Shown here piece after piece: positions 53,935 to 61,919 of a DNA stretch of 64,000 nucleotides. A program made the position numbers and the translations under genes. The notes under the pieces were generated by a model. The model had not been told where the DNA came from. It saw only the letters and a list, made by a program, of their open reading frames with translations, and made no database searches. The stretch lies in the NCBI GenBank assembly GCA_023300185.1, contig CP097092.1, positions 1,550,001 to 1,614,000 of the forward strand. The letters run 5' to 3'. Each line of letters starts with the position of its first letter. Within the stretch, counting starts at the first letter, position 1. Source of the stretch: Lancefieldella parvula. GTDB taxonomy: Bacteria; Actinomycetota; Coriobacteriia; Coriobacteriales; Atopobiaceae.

Positions 53935-55212
53935 TTACTCCCATGCCCATTGTCCATTTACGAAAATTGGTGTTTCTTTTCCATCGGCAGAAATTCCCCA
54001 AATATTCAAATCGTCTGCACCAATCATAAAATCAACGTGGGTAGTGCTCTGATTGACACCATGAGCCAAAAGCTCATCTGGGCTCATCTCAAGGCCGCCC
54101 TTCAGGCACTCTGGGAAGCCCATTCCAAGTGCTAAATGGCAGCTAGCATTCTCGTCATACAGGGTATCGTAGAACAGAATGCCGCTCTGGCGAATAGGCG
54201 TGTTCTTAGAGATAAGAGCACATTCTCCCAGGTACTTACCGCCCTTTTGAGAAACAATAGAAGTCAGAACGTCTTTGCCCTGCTCAGCGCCGTAGTCAAC
54301 AACCTCGCCGTCTTTGAAGGTAAACCAGAAGTTCTTAACAATCTGTCCAGCATGAATCAGAGGCAACGCAGAGTGAACAGTGCCGTTTACCTTGCGATAG
54401 TTTGGCGTGGTGAAGACTTCCTCAGTAGGAATATTAGGGAAGAACAACGTTCCATCCTGAGTCTTTCCAGCACCTCCCTCCCAAAGATGCCCTGGATTCA
54501 TGCCGATGGTCAGGTTAGTTCCGTTTGAAGACTCATAACGAAGCTCTTCAAACTGGTGAGAATTCATGAAGCGCTTGGTCTTCTCAAATGTTGCATTGTG
54601 GGTCTCCCAAGCACTCTGAGGATCCTCTCCACTTGCATGAGCAACGTCCAAAATTGCAATCCAAAGCCTGTAGATTGCCTCAGCCTCAGAAAGCTCTGGG
54701 AAAATTACCTTTGCCCATTCAGCTGCAGGAACACCAGCAATACACCAAACGTTTTTACCAAAGTCCATACCGTTTCTAAAGACGTCGCACTCTAAGTTTC
54801 TTGCGCGAGAAACAGCAGCTGGCTTTTCTGGATCAATTCCCTTTAGACCATTTGGGTCATCAGACGAGAGGAACAAAAATGCTGCACCCTGCTCTGCAAG
54901 GGAGTTAAGCTGCTCAATCTTCCAGCTTGGTGTCTTAGAGAGACGGGCTAGGTCAACGTTTTCGTACATAATTCTTGAGGACTCTTGATCGCCCCAAATA
55001 ACTGTGACAAATTCTGCGCCAGCCGCATAAGCTGCTCGCTGAACCCTACGGACAAAATCAGCAATCTCAATTGAAGCGTTAATTACCAGCTGACTTCCCT
55101 CAGAAATTGCGCACCCCTTCTTCACAAGAAGCTCTGCGTATTTATCAATCTGATCAGACAGCGCATCAAGGGCAATCTTTACCTCTTGATCTGTCATAGG
55201 AATTTGTGCCAT
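53935..55212 (-). CDS. M29-family metal-dependent aminopeptidase
   Basis: Cytosolic aminopeptidase (AmpS/PepS/thermophilic aminopeptidase T family). I start it at ATG 55212 behind GAAGGGAA, giving 425 residues. Family features include AGVPAAEWAKVIFP, the metal-ligand glutamate region NIPTEEVFTTPN, and the C-terminal His/Asp region NQSTTHVDFMIGADDLNIWG. It stands alone between two tRNA genes. It probably trims short peptides for amino-acid supply. Confidence 0.94.
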   Translation of the reverse strand: MAQIPMTDQEVKIALDALSDQIDKYAELLVKKGCAISEGSQLVINASIEIADFVRRVQRAAYAAGAEFVTVIWGDQESSRIMYENVDLARLSKTPSWKIEQLNSLAEQGAAFLFLSSDDPNGLKGIDPEKPAAVSRARNLECDVFRNGMDFGKNVWCIAGVPAAEWAKVIFPELSEAEAIYRLWIAILDVAHASGEDPQSAWETHNATFEKTKRFMNSHQFEELRYESSNGTNLTIGMNPGHLWEGGAGKTQDGTLFFPNIPTEEVFTTPNYRKVNGTVHSALPLIHAGQIVKNFWFTFKDGEVVDYGAEQGKDVLTSIVSQKGGKYLGECALISKNTPIRQSGILFYDTLYDENASCHLALGMGFPECLKGGLEMSPDELLAHGVNQSTTHVDFMIGADDLNIWGISADGKETPIFVNGQWAWE

Positions 55213-55346
55213 GTTGTTCCCTTCAACCATCAATCCGCGTAATTCGAGTACTTAAGCACGCTCTATCAAAGATATATCCAAAATATTTCCGCTCAACTTC
55301 TACCCGAACAACCTTCTTCACAACGCCAAATTTCAATCTTGTCCAT

Positions 55347-55369
55347 AAAAAGAGCCCCGAAGGGCTCTT
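55347..55369 (-). terminator. Terminator after tRNA-Gly
   Basis: AAGAGCCC and GGGCTCTT pair (55350-55357, 55362-55369) and are followed by TTTTATGG on the minus strand. Confidence 0.82.
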
Positions 55370-55378
55370 GTATGTCTT

Positions 55379-55453
55379 TGGAGCGGGCAACGGGATTCGA
55401 ACCCGCGGATGATGGCTTGGGAAGCCATTGCCTTACCACTTGGCGATACCCGC
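55379..55453 (-). tRNA. tRNA-Gly (anticodon CCC)
   Basis: On the minus strand the acceptor GCGGGTA pairs with TGCCCGC (one wobble). The anticodon stem ATGGC/GCCAT encloses TTCCCAA, giving CCC. CCA is encoded (55381-55379). Confidence 0.93.
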
Positions 55454-55660
55454 AATTGTGTAGATTTTATCACAGTATTTTTTGCCTTTTGATTGCTTGC
55501 TTGGCAACTAGATAAAAGTTTGATGCGTTGTTTTCTGCCTAGCTGCGCATATACAACAAATATGCGCCTACACAAATTTTCTCCGTCAGAAACTGGACAG
55601 GCGCTGGTCAGAATAGGCGCAAAGTCACTCTTTAGCATGCTCTCCAACGAAAGGAGCGCT
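55454..55660. other. Intergenic region with repeated GCGCCT/AGGCGC elements
   Basis: No clear gene. GCGCCT near 55564 can pair with AGGCGC near 55600 or with a second AGGCGC near 55616, giving alternative hairpins. A possible plus-strand promoter (TTGATT then GATAAA, 16 bases apart) lies near 55488-55515. It may be the leader of the small gene that follows. Confidence 0.4.
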
Positions 55661-55870
55661 ATGCAAAAGTACTTCTGGCGAGAAACCCCCGCACACCACT
55701 ACCCCACCTCTTATAGGCGCCTGCTCTCCACCCGACAACTCCACCTTCCTCGGGCAAAGCTGCTTGGCGGAGATCCCGTCATGCCAAGCAGCTTCCCTTC
55801 TGTAGGACATGCAGGTCTGCGGGCACGTCTAGCAGACAGGTTTTCTCGCAAACCTGAGGCTCCTCCATAA
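55661..55870 (+). CDS. Possible 69-residue protein in a GC-rich, structured stretch
   Basis: The ORF begins with ATG 55661, four bases after AAAGGAGCG, a strong ribosome site. The product is basic and rich in Arg, Pro and Ser, with no recognised domain. The DNA is clearly more GC-rich than its neighbours and contains a perfect 12-base stem (AAGCTGCTTGGC and its complement, near 55757-55794). A hairpin at about 55636-55664 would bury the ribosome site. A structured RNA gene is a real alternative to a coding gene. Confidence 0.35.
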   Translation: MQKYFWRETPAHHYPTSYRRLLSTRQLHLPRAKLLGGDPVMPSSFPSVGHAGLRARLADRFSRKPEAPP

Positions 55871-55872
55871 AG

Positions 55873-55897
55873 AAAAAGACCGGTGAAGCACCGGTCC
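55873..55897 (-). terminator. Terminator of the Fur-family gene
   Basis: GACCGGTG and CACCGGTC form an eight-base stem with an AAG loop. On the minus strand it is followed by TTTTTCTTT, 29 bases after the stop. Confidence 0.88.
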
Positions 55898-55925
55898 TAA
55901 AGAAAGCTGTTTTGTTGCAACGTAA

Positions 55926-56327
55926 TTAGTTAACGCTGTGATGGAGCGCTGGGTTCTTAGCTAGGCACTCGTTACAAATACCCGTAAAGCACAGAGCGTA
56001 AGAGTCAATCTCGCCGCAAGAATCCTTGGTGAGACTGGTAAGGTCCCTCAGAACTGGTCCGTCAACATCAAAGACACGACCGCACTCATGACACTGGAAG
56101 TGGGCATGCTCGGTTGTGGTTGGATCAAAACGAGAGATATTATCGCCAGTATTAACAACCTGGAGCTCGCCTGCGTCAACAAGCTGCATAAGGTTACGGT
56201 AAACAGTTCCAAGAGAGATGTTTGGTAATTCCTCTCTTACTGCTGCATACACACTATCTGCCGTTGGATGGTCATGGCGACCTTCCATATAAGTACGAAT
56301 TGCCTCACGTTGCTTGCTGTAACGCAC
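55926..56327 (-). CDS. Fur/PerR-family metal-dependent regulator
   Basis: A 133-residue transcription regulator. The winged helix is N-terminal (TADSVYAAVREELPNISLGTVYRNLMQLVDAGEL). The dimerisation domain has the metal-binding EHAHFQCHECGRVFDVD and a second CxxC (CNEC), forming the structural Cys4 zinc site. The Asp/His arrangement RFDPTTTEHAHF resembles PerR, but Fur or Zur cannot be excluded. The start is GTG 56327 after GAGG. An inverted repeat in the divergent region suggests autoregulation and possible control of the adhesin gene. Confidence 0.92.
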   Translation of the reverse strand: MRYSKQREAIRTYMEGRHDHPTADSVYAAVREELPNISLGTVYRNLMQLVDAGELQVVNTGDNISRFDPTTTEHAHFQCHECGRVFDVDGPVLRDLTSLTKDSCGEIDSYALCFTGICNECLAKNPALHHSVN

Positions 56328-56343
56328 GATAACCTCATTAATT

Positions 56344-56380
56344 AGTAAGTGTTACTGATTACTGAATACGTTAACACTAA
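56344..56380. promoter_or_regulatory. Inverted repeat between the Fur-family gene and the adhesin
   Basis: AGTGTTA at 56348-56354 and TAACACT at 56372-56378, flanked outward by TTAG and CTAA, form an imperfect inverted repeat 20-50 bases upstream of the regulator. It is AT-rich, like Fur/PerR boxes, but the spacing is wider than in a classic box. Confidence 0.4.
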
Positions 56381-56474
56381 TTGTCTATATGTTGCAACAA
56401 AAGCTCACATTTATGCATTACCAAATATCTCCATATACGCAATCTACCTCTGATTTTTCAGTTTGGAGGCACGC

Positions 56475-58735
56475 ATGTTTATCACAAAATCCTCAAAACC
56501 TAAGAAGGAAACAGCCGCACGAAGACAAACCCCTTCTTCTGTCTTTCACTTCTGGTTTATTCCTCTGTTACTTGGAGCCCTTCTCCTCAGCCATTTTTTC
56601 CTAAAGCCTGCTCATAGGCTTGCTTTTGCACAAGAGCCCTCATTTACCGTTGCACAAAGAGAAGATTTTCCTGGTGGACAGCAAATTCCCATGTGGACCG
56701 CTAGTGACGGTACCTATCTCTACTGTGGAGATGAATTTAACCACTATGGTGCGTGGCCAGGAGCAACGGGAAGTGTGGTTGACCCGCAGTCTTATACAAA
56801 GCTCACCTCAGCCAATGGCACTCGCGGTGGAACGTATACAAATGAACAGCTTCGAGCTATTGATTACATCATTTATCACGGAGCTACCTCATCCCAAGAA
56901 AAGGACGTGTATGGATATACGGGATGGAAGGCACGAGCCATCACGCAGTTTACACTGTGGGCTGTTATGCGTGGTGAAGTCCATGCACTTGCGGTAAGTG
57001 TTCCTCAGGCAGAGCTTCATCAGCCTATTGAGCAGTTCTATTCCGATGCTATGAACTATGCTCAAAACAATGGCAGCGGTCCAGAAAACGGAGTTGCCAA
57101 GCTCTTTGTACCTACAGGAGACAAACAGGTTCTGTTTTTCTTTGGACAGCAATCTGGCTCACTCAAAATTACCAAAAGTTCCTTATTGCCTGATATCACC
57201 TCCAATAACGAGCACTACACCCTAGAAGGCGCTGTTTACGGAGTATATTCCGATAAGGGTTGCACCAATCTTCTTGGCAGTCTCACCCTTGATAAATCTG
57301 GGTCTGCAACGCTCAATGAACTTCCTGTTGGAACGGTGTACGTAAAAGAAACCACTGCACCAAAGGGCTTTCTTCTTGATCAAACAATTCATGCTGTAGA
57401 GATAAAAAACCAGGAAGAGAGCACTCTCACGGTTACCGATACTCCTATTGGAGAGTTTGATCTACGCATTTCAAAACAAGACTTTGACCACAGCACGAGC
57501 CTCGACGAAGACGCTCGTTCTGAGCAACAAAGTGCTTCTCCCCAAGGAAACGCAACACTGCAAGGTGCGCTTTTTAAGGTGACCTATAGTGGCTCTGCTG
57601 AAACAACACTAAGAACATGGGTTTTCTCGACAGATGCTCAAGGTTTTGTTTCTTTTGATGCAGACCATAAGGTTTCTGGAGATGACCTCTTTACTCTTGG
57701 CGAGAAACCCTGGCTACCTTTGGGGTATTACCAAATCGAAGAAATTCAAGCTCCAGAGGGCTATAAACTCCCAGAACTTTCTCTTCAAACCTGGAAGCTA
57801 TCAAGCCAAGACGGAAATCTATTCTGGACAAATATCTCTAGCGGAAAAGTAGAATTCCTTCGTCTGAGCACTCTCTTCACCTTTAAAGACGAGGTAATAA
57901 GAGGAAATCTTAAAGATTAAGAAAATTGGACACACTTCTCTAAGTTCACCCGATGGTTATTCTGAGGCAGAAGAAATGCCAAGTCTGAAGGGTGCCAAAA
58001 TTGAGCTAACTAATAGCTCTGCTCAACCCGTCTTCTATCAGGGAAAATGGATTGCCCCACACGAAGTTGTCACCACAGTAGAAACAGACGAATCTGGGAG
58101 AGGCGGCGGTTAAAGACCTTCCCTTTGGCTCTTATTCGCTTAAAGAGGTGGTAGCTCCAGCAGGTTACTCTCTCAACAAAGAATGGAACCCAACGGTTAC
58201 CCTAACTTCTGAAGAGACCGTAGAAGTGCCCGAGCTCATTGATGAAAGAATTTCTTTACAAACGATGCTTGTGGATGCTGCTGGATCAAAAAATCCTGAA
58301 TATGCCGAGAAACTCAATCTTGTTGATCACATTAAATACGAGGGTCTTACCCCAGGAGAAGAGTACGAAATTACCGGAGAGCTCTATGAAACAAAACAGC
58401 TCCAAGAAGGTACAGCAGAGCCCATCGCTCGCGGAACTGTCCGCTTCAAAGCTCCTACCTCATCGGGAGAAGCTGCGGTTCCTTTTTCTGTAAGGACCGC
58501 CTCACTTGAAGGTAAAGAAGTTACTGCCTACGAAACCATCTCAAAAGATGGTGAGAAAGTTGCTTCGCACACCGACAGTCACTCTAAAGCACAAACTATT
58601 CGTGTGACGCCTAAGCCCCATCTTCCTGGAACAGCAGATAATGCCTACGCAGTTCCCCTTTTACTCGCCTTAGCAGGATCGGTACTTATTGGATGTGTCC
58701 ACTTATTTGCAGCAAAAATAAGACGCTCCTTTTAG
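56475..58735 (+). pseudogene. Thioester-domain/Cna-B surface adhesin with LPxTA anchor, two frameshifts
   Basis: Start ATG 56475 follows TTGGAGG. A signal peptide covers about 1-52. A thioester-type domain follows, with Cys84 (YLYCGDEF) and Gln158 (ITQFTLWAV), placed as in domains that form an internal Cys-Gln thioester. Two SpaA/Cna-B-like domains lie in the first frame (VYVKETTAPKGF, YQIEEIQAPEGY). A third (YSLKEVVAPAGY) begins in a second frame and ends in a third. The third frame then holds a VaFE-type repeat and the sorting signal LPGTADNAY, a hydrophobic helix and KIRRSF. Frames change near 57911-57916 and near 58098-58110, each equal to one extra base. Either a pseudogene or sequence errors. 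Confidence 0.82.
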
Positions 58736-58762
58736 TTGAGCAGCCTTGCCTTAGAGCTAAAA

Positions 58763-58792
58763 AAGAAAGGGCAGAAATCTCTGCCCTTTCTT
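58763..58792 (-). terminator. Terminator of the M28-like gene
   Basis: A 13-base perfect stem (58763-58775 with 58780-58792, core AAGAAAGGGCAGA) is followed on the minus strand by TTTTTTAG. It may also stop the adhesin transcript from the other side. Confidence 0.88.
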
Positions 58793-58823
58793 AAAAACTT
58801 ACTCTAGCTAGTGACTTGTTCGT

Positions 58824-60749
58824 CTATGAGCGTCTAATAAGCTCAGTAACAAGAGCTGCAGCATCAGCACACTGACCAGCGTTAACGTTCTCGCGAACAT
58901 CAGCGGCGGTACGGCTGAGTGCAGGAAGTCCATCCTCGTTTAAGCCCATTAAGGTAACGGAACGAACTGAATTCTGCATTGCAGGAGTTGCGTCAGTGGT
59001 TCCCCAATCAAATGTGCTCTGCTCAACATCAATGTGAAGATCAGTTGCAATAGTAGAAAGGAGTCGAGTCATTCTACGGTCAGCGCGGCGAACGTTGCCA
59101 ATTCCTTCATTCTTAAGGATGGAGAGTGAACCAGCACCAACGCAGTCAAGGTTAATCAGGAAAGCACCACGAATATCAGTTCTATGCTTTGAGAGGAACT
59201 CTCTCATGCCTGCGTGATCAAAGTCAGATGCTCCAAGCGCAACAAACCAAATGTCATGTGCAATGAGTTCGTCATCAGAGAGAGACAGAACGGCATTACG
59301 AAGATCATCCTCAGAAATAGCGGCTGCATCTTCAGAGTCGGTCTCTTCACGATTCTCAGCAGATGGTGCTGCACCGCCCTTCCAGTCATCCGATGGACCG
59401 TCGTTGCGACCGAAGAGTCTAAAGGAGCGACGCTTTGCCTCAGGAGTCTTTGCGTCTTGTGCCTCTGTTAAACCCTCATCGGCTGAAATGGTATCGAATG
59501 GGCTCTCTGCATCTTCTGCCTCTGGAGTTGGCGCAGGTGCCTGAGTTGGAACATAGTGAGGAGCTGGCTCGGAAGATGGAGCCAGTGGATCGACGGCATC
59601 GCCAGAAGGATCAGGAAGATCAAAGAGGGACGCACGACGAGCAAAATCATTCTTGGCGTGGAGCTCATGTGTTGCTTCAGGCTGTACCTGCGTTGCATCT
59701 GCATCAGCGGACTCATGAACCTGCTTCATGGTTGCATTAAGCTCATCGTCAACAGAATCATAAGCAACGGTGTTGTCAGCAGCAGCATCCTCAGCCTGAT
59801 TATCTTCTGTTGTTGCATTTACAGCCTCTGCAACATCCTCAAGAGATGCAGTCTGGCTTGCACCAGTAGTGTCATAAGCAACGTAGCTTACTTCGCAATC
59901 TTCAGGAAGAATGCCCAGTGAATTAAGAACTTCCTCGCCGTGGCGGACGCCTTCCACCTCATCAGGCTCTGGGATAAGTGCAGCTGCATCTCCTGCAAAA
60001 TGATGAACAACCTCAGGTCGATGACCGGTAGGACGGACATTCTCGAGAATACCAAGAAGCGCTGCGACTGAAGACTTGTTGTTGTTTGCGCCAATAGTGC
60101 AAGGTGCAAAACGCTCTGCAATAGTTGCGACAGAAAGAACAACAAGTGGAAGAGCTGCAAGAATACCAACAATCCAGAAAAGGACACGAACTGGATCAGG
60201 GAGGAAACGAAGAATCTGAACAAACGTAGCAACAAACACTGCAACTACACACCAACGCGCATACCTCTGTGCAAGTGGTACGTACTTTGCTACAGGAGAC
60301 TCAACAAGGAAGTTTGTATGTGGGGAGTCATAGTGAGCAACGATGACGATTGGACGGTTACCCTTTGCAACAAGCTCACCAGTGGCCTCGTGCTTAGCAA
60401 CGACGTTCTGGCTTCTGATGGAAGATCCAAATGAACCAAGAATGTCATTACCAAAGTACTTGAGGCAAGTAAGTGCACCAAAGCCAGCAACAAGCAAAAC
60501 ACCAAAAGCAATAAGTGCTGCATTGCCAGTGCCTGCAAAAATAACACCAATGAAGAGGAGAATTAGATAAATTGAATAACCAAGACTCTTAATAGACTTA
60601 GCATCAAATTCTTCAATGGTTGCCTCAAGCCCGTGAAGTTTCATTTCTTCAGCAATGGTTTGAGCAGCCTGAAGCTCCTCTTGGCTACCGGCAGGAGCAA
60701 TATCAATCTGCTCGTCTAGATAGTCAACATAGTCATGTGTAATGGCCAT
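58824..60749 (-). CDS. M28-like membrane protein with large acidic insert
   Basis: The start ATG 60749 follows GAAGGA, giving 641 residues. The overall order resembles M28 zinc peptidases: VIVAHYDSPH, then GANNNKSSVAALL, then FVALGASDFDHAGMREFL, then INLDCVGAGS. However, the bridging Asp of DNxSG is Asn, the catalytic Glu-Glu pair is Ser-Asp, and the final His motif is not clear. Four hydrophobic helices are present, two near 55-95 and two near 165-210. About 230 acidic, low-complexity residues are inserted between the second and third motifs. It may be catalytically inactive or a distinct subfamily. Confidence 0.7.
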   Translation of the reverse strand: MAITHDYVDYLDEQIDIAPAGSQEELQAAQTIAEEMKLHGLEATIEEFDAKSIKSLGYSIYLILLFIGVIFAGTGNAALIAFGVLLVAGFGALTCLKYFGNDILGSFGSSIRSQNVVAKHEATGELVAKGNRPIVIVAHYDSPHTNFLVESPVAKYVPLAQRYARWCVVAVFVATFVQILRFLPDPVRVLFWIVGILAALPLVVLSVATIAERFAPCTIGANNNKSSVAALLGILENVRPTGHRPEVVHHFAGDAAALIPEPDEVEGVRHGEEVLNSLGILPEDCEVSYVAYDTTGASQTASLEDVAEAVNATTEDNQAEDAAADNTVAYDSVDDELNATMKQVHESADADATQVQPEATHELHAKNDFARRASLFDLPDPSGDAVDPLAPSSEPAPHYVPTQAPAPTPEAEDAESPFDTISADEGLTEAQDAKTPEAKRRSFRLFGRNDGPSDDWKGGAAPSAENREETDSEDAAAISEDDLRNAVLSLSDDELIAHDIWFVALGASDFDHAGMREFLSKHRTDIRGAFLINLDCVGAGSLSILKNEGIGNVRRADRRMTRLLSTIATDLHIDVEQSTFDWGTTDATPAMQNSVRSVTLMGLNEDGLPALSRTAADVRENVNAGQCADAAALVTELIRRS

Positions 60750-60938
60750 ACTGCGTCCTTCGTTGGCATGTCTTCTGACAGGTTTCATACATACGTCATT
60801 AGTATACGTCTTATATCGAAATATAGCGGTTAAAGTGTATTTTTACGTCCAAATTTAGAAATTCTGCACTAAATATCAAAAACTTTCGTATATGTTTAGA
60901 GAGATTTGAGTTCAACTAGCAAAAAGCGGGAGGTGGAT

Positions 60939-61919
60939 ATGGCTCCAAACGATCAAACTCTAGGTAATAATGAACTGGGTGCCTGGAGGATTTTCTCGCT
61001 ATTTATGCTGCTGCTTCAAAAGGGACCTTTGCCTTCGGCAGAGATTTATACGGCGATTTACTCGGATTTATCTACTGACTCTGCATTAAGAACGTTTTCA
61101 AGAGATCGCGCTGTTTTAAAACAACTCGGGTTTGCAATTACTGAGGTAAAAACAGGAAAAGAAAAGTCATTCTATCTTTCGGACTCAAATTTCTTTGATT
61201 CCTCGTACGACTTAAGTCCTGAAGATGCCAATCAACTGCTTGTTATCTGCAGCGCAGTTCTAACTGATACAACTTTTGTGTACCAAGAGAAATTGAGAAA
61301 CGCGCTCTCTAAAATTGTGGGTAACTTTTATTCCTCGGACTCAGGCAAACCAGACAGCAAAAAACTCAGCGCTTCTTCCCAAAGCAAAGTCTTTCCTGTT
61401 CTATACGAATCACTCAGCTCTAAACAACTGGTAAACGTCACCTATACAAATTCACAGGACCAGATTAAACAAAAGCGTCTGGGCGTTCTGGACTTCTTTG
61501 TTTCACAGGGACTTCTGTACTTTGTGGGGCAAGATTTTTCGTCCGGTACTGAGAGCGCTTCAATCAAAACTTTTCGCATTGACCGTGTCTTAGATGCTGC
61601 AATTCTTAAAGATGAGCACTTCTCCATTCCGAAAGCTTTTAATTCAAATGACTACAACCTGCTTGATTTCCAGCTCGGATCGCAGGCTGGCACTCTTGTT
61701 GCATTTGTCCCCAAAAACATACTCGCTGCTTTTGAGCATTTCTCGCAAGGTCAAGGGGATGTTGAGCTCCTCTCCAATGGCGCTTTGTGGACCGTTGCTT
61801 ACGCCCATGAAAACACTGCTTTATCTTGGATTCTTGCTCATGGATTGATTCCAAGGTCTCCAGAGTCTCTTCTCGCAAAATGGAAAGAGTCTTTAAGCGA
61901 GGTTGCCAATGGCCGTTAA
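60939..61919 (+). CDS. WYL-domain transcription regulator, first of a pair
   Basis: A 326-residue protein of the PafB/PafC-like class: an N-terminal winged helix (ALRTFSRDRAVLKQLGFAITEV), then a WYL domain (residues near 150-240, QLVNVTYTNSQ...GLLYFVGQD...FRIDRV), then a C-terminal extension domain. ATG 60939 follows GGGAGG. In actinobacteria such pairs can control DNA-damage genes (PafBC), but WYL proteins have many targets. It overlaps the second WYL gene by 11 bases. Confidence 0.82.
   Translation: MAPNDQTLGNNELGAWRIFSLFMLLLQKGPLPSAEIYTAIYSDLSTDSALRTFSRDRAVLKQLGFAITEVKTGKEKSFYLSDSNFFDSSYDLSPEDANQLLVICSAVLTDTTFVYQEKLRNALSKIVGNFYSSDSGKPDSKKLSASSQSKVFPVLYESLSSKQLVNVTYTNSQDQIKQKRLGVLDFFVSQGLLYFVGQDFSSGTESASIKTFRIDRVLDAAILKDEHFSIPKAFNSNDYNLLDFQLGSQAGTLVAFVPKNILAAFEHFSQGQGDVELLSNGALWTVAYAHENTALSWILAHGLIPRSPESLLAKWKESLSEVANGR

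Noticed and set aside
55625..55810. 61-residue minus-strand ORF in the GC-rich stretch
   Set aside because: No ribosome site, and the plus-strand frame has a much better one.
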